From contig JAVKOQ010000135.1 of assembly GCA_031835245.1 (NCBI GenBank), forward strand, positions 1 to 64,000: 64,000 nucleotides of DNA. Reading direction: 5' to 3'. The stretch is from Balamuthia mandrillaris (Eukaryota > Discosea > Longamoebia > Balamuthiidae). Made by a program: the position numbers and the translations under genes. Of this stretch, positions 1 to 11,371 are shown piece by piece. The notes under the pieces were generated by a model that saw only the letters and a list, made by a program, of their open reading frames with translations, was not told where the DNA came from and did no database searches. Numbering within the stretch: the first letter of the stretch is position 1; each line of letters opens with the position of its first letter.

Positions 1-14
1 GATTCGAGGAAAAA

Positions 15-1370
15 ATGCGGAAAAATAGGACTCTGCCACGCAAGAGCACTGAATTGATTGACAGTCAGGAGAGGGAACAGGTCCTACGTCGATGGGTGGA
101 TCTGGCCATGAAGGAACGTCTTAGACTGGGGACCCTAAACGGTAATCGTTCGTGGAAGCCCGCTTTGCAAGCTGTGCAAAAAGAGGCAAAGATCCCCGAG
201 TGTTTTGTCAAAGGGGACAAGCTAAATCAGTTTCTGGAGGAAGCGTTCAAGTTTGCGGTGGAAAAGTATGGGCACCTGAACACTACCACAGTCAAGATTC
301 CTTCTCCCAGGGTGAACCAAAAGGAGGAGGACGACAGAGGGGCAGAGGAGCAGTGTAACTCGGTAGCGGATTCGCCCCGCCGAGAGGAAGGGACAAGTGT
401 TGTGCCCAAGGGGAAGATTGATTCGGACTCAGTCAGTGCAGACGGCGTTAAGGAGCGAACCAATAGTCAAGTGGCGCTGCTGTTTGATTGTATTAGCCGT
501 GTTTCTCACGAGTGTGGTAAGCTCTCCGAGGCAGGCGTACTCTCACTCGCAGTGATTATACGATTCAGGGACCTGATTGAATCCCTCGACAAGGAGATCA
601 ATAATCTTATGGTGGAAAAAGGAAGTGCAAATAGTACCAAAGGCGGCCTTACTCTGGGTTCCCAACGGTCTTACGCGGAGGTGGTCGGATCAGCTCCGCG
701 GTGTGATATGATTACTGCGGAAAGGAATTTCCCTCCAACGGCAACTACGGTCAGCGCGCCAAGCTTGGAATACTGGAAGGAAGAAATGGCAAAGGAACAA
801 GGGATATGTTGGCAGGATAACTCCAACATATACAGGAGGACGTGGACCAAAGATACAGTAACCGACCCGAACTATTGGTCTACAGTAAAACCAAAGTATG
901 GCTTTGCCAGTCCCTACTCCAAGGTAGGGGCGGTGGAGGGCAGATCGATTGTGGTGAGCGGTAAGGACCTTAAGAAGGAAAAGGTAAGTGAGAGGATCTT
1001 CGAGCTGGGGCTCAAGCACGTCGGAGTGGGGAAAGTAGGAGAGAAGAATGGCACGCAGCATTGGGGAGTTACTTTGGAGACGGCCCAGGCTGCCGAAGAC
1101 ATTATTGCGGAAAGAGCCAGGCTGTATGCTTTTACCCGCTGGTGGGTGGGCAAAGCCCGAATTGAAGAAGCCAAGAATGAAGGTAAACCGCTGTGGAAGC
1201 CTAAAGAGCAAAGAAAGATGGAGAAGAAGAAGGAAAAGGAGGAGAATGTTGGAACAGTGGCCTTGGACAGCTCTTTGGAACTCTCAAGCATCGCGCTGGC
1301 GGAGGAGGAGTATCATGGTGCTGCCAACTGGTCTGACATTGTGGAGGAGGAAGGAGAGGAGACCCAATGA
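15..1370 (+). CDS. LINE ORF1 protein, putative RNA-binding
   Basis: A 451-residue basic and acidic protein directly upstream of a LINE ORF2. By position it should be the nucleic-acid-binding ORF1p that coats element RNA. The N-terminal part (about residues 1-90) is Lys/Arg-rich, the middle (95-150) is acidic and Ser-rich, and residues about 310-385 look like a compact alpha-beta fold starting with SIVVSGKDLKKEKVSERI, which could be RRM-like. I see no CCHC zinc knuckle, so it is not a gag-like knuckle type. The tail is very Glu/Lys-rich. The stop codon overlaps the ORF2 start in the sequence ATGA. RNA binding is inferred from context, not from a proven motif. Confidence 0.8.
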   Translation: MRKNRTLPRKSTELIDSQEREQVLRRWVDLAMKERLRLGTLNGNRSWKPALQAVQKEAKIPECFVKGDKLNQFLEEAFKFAVEKYGHLNTTTVKIPSPRVNQKEEDDRGAEEQCNSVADSPRREEGTSVVPKGKIDSDSVSADGVKERTNSQVALLFDCISRVSHECGKLSEAGVLSLAVIIRFRDLIESLDKEINNLMVEKGSANSTKGGLTLGSQRSYAEVVGSAPRCDMITAERNFPPTATTVSAPSLEYWKEEMAKEQGICWQDNSNIYRRTWTKDTVTDPNYWSTVKPKYGFASPYSKVGAVEGRSIVVSGKDLKKEKVSERIFELGLKHVGVGKVGEKNGTQHWGVTLETAQAAEDIIAERARLYAFTRWWVGKARIEEAKNEGKPLWKPKEQRKMEKKKEKEENVGTVALDSSLELSSIALAEEEYHGAANWSDIVEEEGEETQ

Positions 1371-4300
1371 CTTCAGTAGCGTTTGTCAACTCTAGGGGCT
1401 GGGGACAAGAGGAATTGGTCAGCTGTTGGGCTGACAGTAAGCAATTTGACATTATTGGAGTGTGCGAACATAGGAGGATGGTTGCCCCTCGATTGGAGGG
1501 GTATCGGGGGATGGGTGGAGGGGCTGCTCCAGGGAGGAGTGGCTATGGAAGGGGTGGCGCAGGTTTCTTTGTTCGAGAGGGCTTCAAGGGGAACATCGGA
1601 GAAAGGAAAGAGTGGCGAACACCCAACTCCACTTGGGTGGAACTGGCGGGACAGGGTTGCATCTTTATAATCGGTATAGTGTATCTCCCTCCAGGAGGTA
1701 CCGTGGACAACTTTAAGGTCACCTTGGCTGCGATTGAGAAAAGAATCCTGGACGTGGTCAAGGAAGGAAGACCCCTGATTATTGGAGGTGATTGGAACGC
1801 CAGGGTTGGAAAGGGATGGAATGGTAGAGGTGAATCTACTTACAACGCGAGAGGAAAGGTGTTGGTGGAGTCTTTCAAAAGGCTGGCCCTCTCGTTGCCT
1901 CAGCTCGAAGAGGAAGCGCCAGTATTTACATGGAGAGCTGGAAAACGAAAGAGCATTGTGGACTATGTGGTAGCATGGAGATGGACGGGCAAGGTAGTTG
2001 GTGACAGATGGCAAGCTTGGACCGATCATCGACCACTGGTAGTCGAGTTGAAGGACCCAGCAGATAGTTGTGGCGGGGTTTGGATGGAACGATGGAAGTG
2101 GAAGTCCTACTCGGAGGAAGATCGCAAGAGGAGGTGGAGGGAGTACAAACGCGGGTGCAAGCGTTTCTTCAAAGGAGAGGAATGGAAGGCCATGGTCAAG
2201 AAAACACGGGAGGGAGCAGCTACTGTTGAAGATCTTTGGAGCAAGTGGAAAAAAGGATTGTGGGATTGTGCAATGAGATGGTTTGGTAGAGAAAGGAGAC
2301 TGATAGGAGCAACAACAAGCAGGGCAAGGAAGCCATGGTGGACAGCAGAGTTAACATCCTTGAACAAGCAGGTAGCGATAGCCCATGCTCAGTGGCTAAG
2401 AGAAGGAAAGAATGATGGAAAGGCCAGAGAGGAATTTGTGGAACTCAGAAAAAGGTTTGTGAAGTTGTGGAGAGCCAACAAATGGGACTGGATGAAGTGG
2501 AAAAGACAAGAGAACATCAAGGAAATGCAGAAATGGATCGGCAACATGTGGAGGATAGTGGCAAAGCGTAGAGCAGAGCCCAAAGCAGTTATGGAGCACC
2601 ACGGTAGCACGGCAGCCTTCAAGGAACATTGGGCAAAGCTGGGAAGGAAGGATTCTTCCATTGGGAGCTTGCATCGAGAGGAAGCAGGTCCAGAAGGACT
2701 GCCTTGGTCTGGTAGTAACTGGCTTAAGAAGGAGAGTTTTAATCTTGCATGGAGGAAAAGATTGAGGGTGGGCAAAGCAGCTGGGGTGGACAATATTGAT
2801 GGGGAAATGATGAAGTATGGAGGCAAACATGTGCAAGATGCAACTTGGACGCTGATCAAGGTCATTGAGAACCAAGGCATATTCCCCAAGGAGTGGAAAC
2901 AGGGGGTGGTTATTCCCTTGCATAAGACAGGAGATCCCCAGAATCCAGCAAACTATAGAGGTATTACTCTCCTATGCAATGCAGCCAAGGTGTTCGAAGG
3001 AGCTATCTTGGTACAATTGAACATACAAGCAAGAGAGCAAGGGTGGATAAGTAATTGCCAGGGTGGATTTAGAAAAGGAAGGGGAGTCATGGATCAGGTG
3101 TGGCGGTTGAAGAAATGCCTGATGAAGAGAAGCAAAGAACGTACCTATATTGCTCTGTTGGATATCAGCAAGGCATATGACATGCTTGACCATGACATAC
3201 TGGCAAGGACATTACGCAAAAGAGGAGCAGAAGAGGCAGCAGTGGGTATCATTACAGAGTGGTACCATGGTATGACGAGTGTTATTCGCATGAATGGGCA
3301 GCTTTCAGAGGAATTTCTGGTGGAAAGAGGAGTTAAGCAAGGAGGAGTTTTGTCTCCATTCTTGTTCAATGTATACATTGATGTGGTGGCAAGAAAGCTA
3401 CAAGCTGCAGAGGAGAAGGAAAGAGGAGATAAAGCATGGAATGTTTGCTTGTTGTTTGCAGATGACTTGGCAGTGGTGGCCAGCGACCCATTTGAGCTTC
3501 AGAGAAGATTGAATGTAGCAGTGGAGGCAGTGAATGCTCTGGGACTTCAGTTCAATGCAAAGAAATCAGTGGTGCTAGTACAAGGAAAGAAGGCTCATTT
3601 TCAAGAGTGGAGACTGAAGGGGGAGGCTGTGAAACGGGTGAAGGAGGCCAAGTACCTGGGACTGTGGTTTGAAGAAAGTGGGGAATGGACAACTCATGCC
3701 AAGGAGAGGATCACCAAGGCCAAGCAAGCCCTCTACAGCCTTAGGCAGCGGGGAGCCATTGCCCAAGGCCTTGGTACACGCACTGCCCAGATTGCTGCAG
3801 AGGCTATTGTCAAGTCTACCTTGTCATATGGATTATGTATGACAGAGCTTTCCAAATCATGGTGGAAGAAGATCGAAGTAGTGTGGAATGAGACAGCAAG
3901 AAGTGTATTGCAAGTTCATCGAAGGACTGTGGCGGGGGTTTGTAGAGCAGAATTGGGCTGGTTGACCATCAAGGCCTACTGTGAGTTGGAAAGACAAGCA
4001 GTAATTCATCATGCTGAGAGGCAAGATGGCCACTTTGAGCTACTTGAAGAGGTAAGCCAAGCAAGTGATGAGGAAGGGGAGAAGAATGAAGGTGAGGGAG
4101 GTGACGGAACGACAGTTGTTGAAAAGAAAGCCAAGAGGATGAGGGCCTTAACTCGAGTAGCCAAGATGGAGTATGCAGCTGAAGGAGAAAGAGGAACAAG
4201 AGCATGGCTATGGCATAACTTCTTGACAAATGGAAGATGTTTGGTTGGACAACAACGGAGCTTAGTGATTACCAACCCAAGGAAAGAACGTTTGATGAAT

Positions 4301-4672
4301 GCTATTCGCTGTGGTGGACTGCCTATTGGAAAAAAGTGGGGATCCATTCAGCAGTCTGAGGAGGATAGCAAGTGCCCTGCTTGTGATGCTGAGGAAGAAA
4401 CAGCAGAACACTTCCTGTTAAGGTGTCCTAACCTTTGGGAAGATCGCTTTAGAATCTGGAGTGTGGACAATGGAAGTGAAGAACAAGTCAGAAAGCTGAT
4501 TATAGAAGACTGTACAACAAAGCTCCTGTCAAGTGGAAAGAAATGTAACAGAGCTCAAGAGATGGAACAATGTAAGCAAAGTTGTAAACGAGTCTGGAGA
4601 TTATGGGCAGCAAGAGCAAGTTGGAAGCATGGAAGTTCTTCTGCATTTTATCAGTCTTTGGAAGTAATGTAA
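1367..4672 (+). CDS. LINE ORF2: apurinic-like endonuclease plus reverse transcriptase
   Basis: An 1,101-residue enzyme for target-primed reverse transcription. The N-terminal endonuclease/exonuclease/phosphatase domain (about residues 1-225) shows GGDWNARVG near 139, SIVDYVV near 195 and the catalytic TDHRP near 218. The reverse transcriptase core (about 500-790) shows IPLHKTGD, YRGITLL, QGGFRKGRG, ALLDISKAYD, VKQGGVLSP and the active-site FADD near residue 697, followed by a YLG thumb motif. A C-terminal CCHC finger near 1003-1021 begins CPACDAEEETAEH and ends in LLRCP, as in many LINEs. No RNase H is seen. There is no frameshift or stop, so the enzyme could be active. The clade is not assigned. 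Confidence 0.95.
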   Translation: MTSVAFVNSRGWGQEELVSCWADSKQFDIIGVCEHRRMVAPRLEGYRGMGGGAAPGRSGYGRGGAGFFVREGFKGNIGERKEWRTPNSTWVELAGQGCIFIIGIVYLPPGGTVDNFKVTLAAIEKRILDVVKEGRPLIIGGDWNARVGKGWNGRGESTYNARGKVLVESFKRLALSLPQLEEEAPVFTWRAGKRKSIVDYVVAWRWTGKVVGDRWQAWTDHRPLVVELKDPADSCGGVWMERWKWKSYSEEDRKRRWREYKRGCKRFFKGEEWKAMVKKTREGAATVEDLWSKWKKGLWDCAMRWFGRERRLIGATTSRARKPWWTAELTSLNKQVAIAHAQWLREGKNDGKAREEFVELRKRFVKLWRANKWDWMKWKRQENIKEMQKWIGNMWRIVAKRRAEPKAVMEHHGSTAAFKEHWAKLGRKDSSIGSLHREEAGPEGLPWSGSNWLKKESFNLAWRKRLRVGKAAGVDNIDGEMMKYGGKHVQDATWTLIKVIENQGIFPKEWKQGVVIPLHKTGDPQNPANYRGITLLCNAAKVFEGAILVQLNIQAREQGWISNCQGGFRKGRGVMDQVWRLKKCLMKRSKERTYIALLDISKAYDMLDHDILARTLRKRGAEEAAVGIITEWYHGMTSVIRMNGQLSEEFLVERGVKQGGVLSPFLFNVYIDVVARKLQAAEEKERGDKAWNVCLLFADDLAVVASDPFELQRRLNVAVEAVNALGLQFNAKKSVVLVQGKKAHFQEWRLKGEAVKRVKEAKYLGLWFEESGEWTTHAKERITKAKQALYSLRQRGAIAQGLGTRTAQIAAEAIVKSTLSYGLCMTELSKSWWKKIEVVWNETARSVLQVHRRTVAGVCRAELGWLTIKAYCELERQAVIHHAERQDGHFELLEEVSQASDEEGEKNEGEGGDGTTVVEKKAKRMRALTRVAKMEYAAEGERGTRAWLWHNFLTNGRCLVGQQRSLVITNPRKERLMNAIRCGGLPIGKKWGSIQQSEEDSKCPACDAEEETAEHFLLRCPNLWEDRFRIWSVDNGSEEQVRKLIIEDCTTKLLSSGKKCNRAQEMEQCKQSCKRVWRLWAARASWKHGSSSAFYQSLEVM

Positions 4673-4863
4673 GCAAGGAAAAGAGGAAAAAGGAAAGGGA
4701 AAGAAAAGGATAGCTAGATGATACAAAGTTGGTCTGAAATCTCATTAAACACCTTTCACTTGTGAATTGAGTAACAATTGGGAAGGCATTGAGGATGAGG
4801 GAGTAAGAAAAGTAAGAGTACACTATGTATGTACAAGGCTTACTTTTTATGTATAGATTGGTG

Positions 4864-4878
4864 TTGCTCTCAGAGCAA
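4864..4878 (+). other. 3' terminal stem-loop of the LINE
   Basis: TTGCTC (4864-4869), loop TCA, GAGCAA (4873-4878): a perfect six-pair hairpin 190 bp after the ORF2 stop and directly before the AT-rich terminal tail. In stringent-type LINEs a 3' hairpin is what the reverse transcriptase recognises. That role here is inferred from position. Confidence 0.6.
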
Positions 4879-5034
4879 ATAAACTTTTATTACTACACAA
4901 AAATAAATATCGAAAGAGAACGTACGTGTGTGGAGAAGGTAAGGGATGTTTAGCTTCTTGCTATTGAGAGGATACTGGTCCACGTATAGTGATTCAAGAG
5001 TGCCACTAGAGGTTGCAAGCGGGACGGTTAATAT

Positions 5035-8000
5035 TCACAATTCTCCAACATTGAAGAGGAAGTAAAATACGAACATGCTGGTAAGCATCAGACTAAATAT
5101 AAGTTGCAGACAGGTGGTATGCAACTCAGCTGACATATATATCTTTCTGTCATTACGTTCGGTAAGGTACAGTTGATTGCGTTCAATGAGGTCTTCTGGA
5201 GTGAGAGCATTGTAATCCTCGGCCTCGTCTTTGTAACGGTTCATGTGCAACACTTGTCCGTTCTTCTTCTTCAGCTACAGAAAGTGGAAACAGGACATGA
5301 GGATGACCAAGAGGTAAAACATAAAAGAAAAATGCAAAGCGTACGAATTGCAAGCTGGGGTCACGTCGTAAGATGCGATGCTCGATGGCACTGAGACCTT
5401 GTAAAGGCTCCTCTGGTTTATTCTCCAATGACTGCAATAAAACAGCACCTTAGAAGTGAGAAAAGCTACTGAACTAAAGCAAGTATAACATAGATAATGA
5501 ACCTCTTCAACAACGTCCTTCGATTTGAAATCACTTATAAGCGACAGCACTTCCTCTGTGAACTTGAGCTTAGGAACATGCTGCGCACCTTCCACCAAGG
5601 CGGTTTCTCCTCCCGCTGCATCCGTGAACCGTACTCGCTGCGGAGAAGTTCTGCTGCTATTTAACTCTTTGTCATCGGTAGCAGTTTTGGGGACTATCCC
5701 GCTACCGCCACCCAGTTTGCTCATGTCAAGAGACAACGACGGAATGACCAACGATGGTATTGTTATGGCTATCTCTTGCTTTGGTGTGTGCGGGGAAGTT
5801 GCGCCTTCTGCCTTGTTCAGGTTGTTGTTATCTTCAGCTCTGGCGGTGGTAGCTTCTGCCTCCACAAAAGAAGCAGGGCTGCTATGGTCTTTGGTGTGTT
5901 CAGCGGTAAGAAGTAGGGTGGGGATCATTGGTTTGGGTCTGTCGTCCTCTGATTCTTCAGATGATTCTTCATCGTCATCACCGTCCTCTTCGCTGCTGGC
6001 TTCTGTGCTGTCATCGCTCTCACTTCCTTCGTCTTTGCCCTGATCAGCAACAGTATTGGGACTACTTTGCCCTCCCGCTCCACCCAGAGATAGGGTGGGG
6101 ATGCTTGGTGTTTCTGTTGGTAGCATCAAGATGAGTGATTGTCATCGGGTCTTTCTATATTCTCATACTACAAACCATTATTGCCATTATTCGGAAGGGA
6201 CGAGGAGCCGTCCTTTGTGACTTGGGCAGTAAGGGTCAAGGGTGGAATACCAAGCGAGAAGCCCGGCTTTTCATCCTCGTTATCGCTGTCGTCATCGTCG
6301 TAGTCATTATCGCTGCTGCTGTGGCCATCGTAGCTCCCCGTTCGAATGCTTTCCTCAGAGCCATCTTCGTCGCTGCTGTTTTGGCTGCTACCCTCGCTAT
6401 CAACGTGTTCTCGCTGGTTACCTACCTCAGCTGTTGCTTTCTGGACAGAGGAAGTGGCGGAAGAAGAAGAGGAGGACAAGGCTGTGTTGCTTCTCTTTCT
6501 GGCAGCAGCAGCGGAGATGGCCAACTTGGATGTAGGACGACTGGCTTCCGAGGAAGAAGAGCTTCCTCCACCAACAGCAGAAACCAGACCACTAAGCGAA
6601 AGAGGCATGCTTAGCCTAAGGGCAGGATTCTTTCGCTTGCTTGACTTGCTGTTACCGTGCAGGTCGGTGGAGGACTTGTGCAACGCCGGCGATTTTTGCA
6701 GTGGTGTTTCCGATCGGAAAGCAGGAGGAGTGCGGGATGCTATCGTTGAGCCTTTTGGTTTGGTGGCTGCGATTTGCACGCGCTCTTCCATATACTTGGC
6801 CTTTTTGAGAATAATCTCATATTCCAAGTTGACTTGTCTCACCTGTGGCCAACCGCAAAGGTTTTTAGCAGCAACTGCAAGTTAGAGAGAGCCTTGTCTT
6901 CTTCAAAACAAAGAAAGAAAAAATTCTAAAACGGCAAAGCAAATAACAATAATTGATGATGAAGTACGCACAAGGAAGTCCATGGTCTTGAGCTGGAAAA
7001 ACTTGAGCACAATCTTCTGGTTCTTGCTCTCCGCAAAGGCAAGCAGTACTGCCAGTCTTAGCTGGCAGAGGATGAGAGTCTTGTTATCTTCTCCTTCTCC
7101 ATTGTACAACTTGAGGAACCTCAGGTAGTGCTGGCTGATGATGGAATCTATAAAATGTTTCTGATGGACAAAGGGATTGCCTGGAATGGTTAACGCGGTA
7201 CGTAGAAAAATAAGAAACTCCTTTTCTTCCTCATAATGCACATGATGATGCACGCCTGCTATCATGTTCAAAAATTGAGCTATGAAGCCTGTCTCTGGCC
7301 TACGTTGAAGTGCAACAATAAGTCCAACCATCATCCTCCCATATTATTAAGAGAGAGAGAGAGAGATACCTGATAAGAAACTCAAACCTGCGAAGAAGCG
7401 ATAGAGAGTGATCACGTTGTCTCCGCAACTCGAGCAGAGAGCTAGGGTTTCGACTAGCGATTCGATCATTACCATTATACGGTAAGGCGGCTTCCTCTCC
7501 ATCCTCGTCCATTAACACTTCCTCAACTGGAGCTAGCCGTTCTCGTTTCCGAGGGGAGTGGGCAGAAGCACGATTGGCCCGAAGTTTAAGGAAAGCGAAG
7601 TCGGCAGCTTTGTGCATGTCCGTTTTTCCTTGTTGAGCCCATTTCTCTTCTTCCAACATGCGCGTTACATCCTCCAAACAGCGACGAAGTAGTTGAAGCA
7701 AAGAGTTAAAGTACTTGAGTACCGTCACGCAATACTGAGAAAGCGCTTCCTTGCTTTCCGAGTTCTCGATGTGAAGGCGTGCTTTATGATTCAACAGCAG
7801 GAGATGGGCGTAATCTTTGACGTAGGAGATAGTGTCCATGGGCTCCACCAAGAGAGCAAGGAGGAAGGCCATGGTAGGTGGGTGTCTGTTCTGGCAGGCC
7901 ATTGCTCCGAAAATGCGCAGAAGAAGGTTGATCAAACGAAGATGTCTCATGGAGAATCTGCCGTTACTATCAGTTAACTCTTTGCCGAAAATCATCAGTT

Positions 8001-11000
8001 TAACGTGGAGTACGGTTTCCATGCACACATCCAACACCTGTGATGACATAACACGCGTAGGACAATGCTCCATGTAGTCTGCCAATATTCTGAGGTAATT
8101 CTCCACCTCTTTGACTTTTTTACGGTGGTCATGAATGGAAAGCGCAGCGTGCAGAGCGGTGTGAACACGGAAGAGGAACCGGTCAAGCTTACGGCGAAAG
8201 GCCAGCTGGCGTTCCGGGGGCAGCGACTCCGTAACAGCCTGCCATTCCACCCTATGCACAAGCTCCACTCGTTCCGCTAAGGGCCGTAATACGGAGAAAA
8301 TGAGCTGCTTAAACTCCAGATCTTGCTCTAGCTTATCCATCCTGTTCATCCGCTCTAGTTCAGTGAAGCAGATGTTGGCGGGGTTGCGAATGTAGTACAG
8401 AAGCTTTGGATTGGAAGCCAAGCACGCTAGAATGTTGAATGCATGACGCTTGATGCGGAAAGCAGTGGAGTAACGTTGAAAGTTGGTGGCCGAACGACGA
8501 GATACAGAAATGGAGGACCCTCCTTTCAAAGAATCCAGATTCATGGTTAATCTCTGGCTTTGCCTCTTTCTGCGAGCGATGACACTCTGTTCTGTGGTTT
8601 GTTCTTCCACTCCGGCTTTGTAGGGCAGCAATGCTGTCAGATCGGAAGATACGGCGGTCGCTCCCAGGTTGGTGGCCAGGTTGGAGAGCTCCTGCCTGGC
8701 CGTTAGATAAAAGGAATGCCCTCTGGTCCGCAGTTGTTCGGAAGAGGAGGCAGGAGAGGAGGTTATATTCACAGCTGCCACAATTGCGTCTCTTCCACCA
8801 CTCATCGAGCCAATGAAAGAGGCAGAGGCAGAGCGAGGAGGAAGGGAGGTAGGAGTGAGGGCTCCCGGAGGAGGGACCGGCGTGTGAGGAGTTAGCATTC
8901 CTGATTTCTTGATGCGGCGGCTCCATCGGCTAGATGTATGCTCCTTTGGTCCATCTCTTAACTGTGGAGTGTTGCTTAGTTTGGTAGGAAGGAGGAGTCG
9001 AGGCACGTCCGCAGGCAATCCTGGATTTTCCTTCTTAGTTTTTTGTCCCATCGGTCGAGAGGGAGATCCTTTGCTTTGATTATTCTGTACGATACAGCCC
9101 TCACTATCACTGCTTGTTCCGGAGGAATCGTCAGCGTCATCGCTCCGATCTTCATCACTCGTCTCCTCCGATTCCTCACGGCTGTCTTCATCTTCACTAT
9201 CATCGCTGCTGAAATAGGAGGTATCGGTAGAGGGCATCTCCGACAGATATTCGTCCTCGGTGGCTTGCTCGTTCCCACTGATTATTGCAGAACGAACAGA
9301 GAGACGCTGCGCACTTAGTTGTTGCTCCATTTCTGGGGTAAAAGCTACCACCTCTGAAGGAATATTCGAATTGGAGTGTTGAGCGTTCGTCCATTGTTGA
9401 GGAGGAACAGTTTGGGAGCTCTTCTCTCCGCTAAAACTATGCGAGGATTGGGTGGTTGCCATTTTGCTGATGGTTTGAGAAGGAAGTTCCAGTCGATAGA
9501 CACTCATATTTTCTTGTCTAGTTTTCTTGAGAAGAGATCGTCGACGTTGTTCCTCTGCTTTCAAATCCTTCTCTGCTTGCATAGAAGCCTGCACATAAAC
9601 GTCCAACAGCCTAGCCACCTGTAGTAAAACGTTAGTACGTTTATTTGGTTAAATGTGTTTTTAAACAGAAAGGAAAGGTAGAGGACCCCAAGCTCTTGCA
9701 CGAATATCCATGGAAGTGGATTGGCATCGTAATCGCGGATGAGCGAAGAGAAAATTTCCCATAGAGTCGCCAGCTGACTGAGCAACGAATCCAGGGAGCT
9801 GTTTCCTGGTTCAGAGGGGCCATAGGCGGTTGTTTGTTGTTCTAATACTTGTATAGCTCCTTGTTGGGTTATTTCCATTTCATGAAACATGGATATACAT
9901 AATGCTCTGCTGCCTTCAGGATTATTGCTGACCAGATGCTTCAGAATCTGGGTATTTTATCAAAGCGACATAGAGGAGAAAGCAGTCAGACAAAAATGGC
10001 GGGAAAAGAGAGAGGTACTAATGATACCTTTATCATTGTTACATCGCGTTTATCTTGTAGAGCAAGAGCTGATTTGTTTCCATCGTTAAAGCCTAAGAAC
10101 TCTGTTTTTTTTTTTTTGCAATTATTTTTAAAAATAAACAAAAAAACAAATAAAAATAAAAAATAAACAAATCAAAAAATCTCGCCAACATCAATGCCGA
10201 AAATGAAAATATACCTCTATACAATATTAACGTATCAAGAAGACCTCGGTTGATCCAATCCTGGTGAGTAAAGTTAGAATACAGATAGGAAATAAAGCGT
10301 TGAAGGACAAAACCATTTTCTCTTCAGCTAATTGAACCACTTTCACCGACTCGAATATCTCCTTGAGAATATCTTGAACCTTTTGTACAGCTGCAGTCCT
10401 CTGTACCAAAGAAACAAATGTGTTAGTAAACTATTTCTGGCAAAGTCCGCTACGTTCGCGAAAGTAGTAAATATATACTGTTCACCCAAGAACAACAAAT
10501 ATAGCAAAGATAGCAAAGCATTACCTTCACCAAACTATCGCCCTGTGCTTCTTCAACTCCTGAAATCGCTCCTTTTAGTGTTTCGATAAGGCGAGTTTTT
10601 TCTTTTGCGTTCACAGTGATCGGAGCAAACGACTAGACAGATGGTAAGAATGGTGACATTAGTATACTTGGCATTTATGAGTACAAATACAGTACAACAT
10701 ACCTTGCGACGAAGGGAGAGGGAAGAGTCGGGTGATTGTGAAGGAAGTTGGTTGCATTCCAATTCACTGGAAGAGTCAACACCAAGGAATGCTTTTGTTC
10801 ATGTTAACAGAGAAGTGAGCATTTATGAAATGCTAATAAATAGAAAAGAGAATTCATACCCGACAAGAAATCATTAAAGCTTTGTAGAGAACAGAATGCA
10901 TTCATTAGTATAAATTGGCATCTCTCTCTCTCTCTCTATGTACTATCTCTCAAACACATTACAAAGATGGCGTTACCTCTCAATAGTTTTAATATCATGC

Positions 11001-11331
11001 CCTATCTTGGAGAAAAACGACATGTTCTCTGTTCCATGAATGGCGGAAGGGTAAGTGGAACGTAAAAGCAGTTAAATGGGTGATGGGAGGTAGTGCCATG
11101 ATAGTACCAAAAACGATGCCACATTCTGCTGTTTCTACTTCATCCTGGGGAGGTATATCGAGTTACTTAAAGGGACAAGAGCTCAGAACACGCATCACAA
11201 GAAAAATATACCTCTTTTTTCTTTTTTACAACCAGGCGAGTACTGCTATCAGGATATATCAAAAACTTACGATAAAGTATCTCTTTGTCAAGGTCCGCAT
11301 CTGTCTCTATCTTTTTTTCTGGAATAGCTGT

Positions 11332-11371
<40 letters not shown>

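Larger units (their letters stand above)
1..4910 (+). mobile_element. APE-type non-LTR retrotransposon (LINE), two intact ORFs, 5' end outside or at window edge
   Basis: The unit holds ORF1 (15-1370), ORF2 with endonuclease and reverse transcriptase (1367-4672) and a 3' UTR of about 230 bp with a stem-loop at 4864-4878 followed by an AT-rich tail. No LTRs, integrase or RNase H domain are visible. The 5' end cannot be seen because the window starts only 14 bases before ORF1. The 3' end is placed near 4910 by the end of the A/T-rich tail and is approximate. It lies in the same region as the 3' end of the neighbouring minus-strand gene, whose stop is at 5035. Both ORFs are open, which suggests a young insertion. 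Confidence 0.9.

Noticed and set aside
9998-10006. E2F-like GGCGGGAAA
   Set aside because: It lies in an intron of the large gene far from any start codon; chance is likely.
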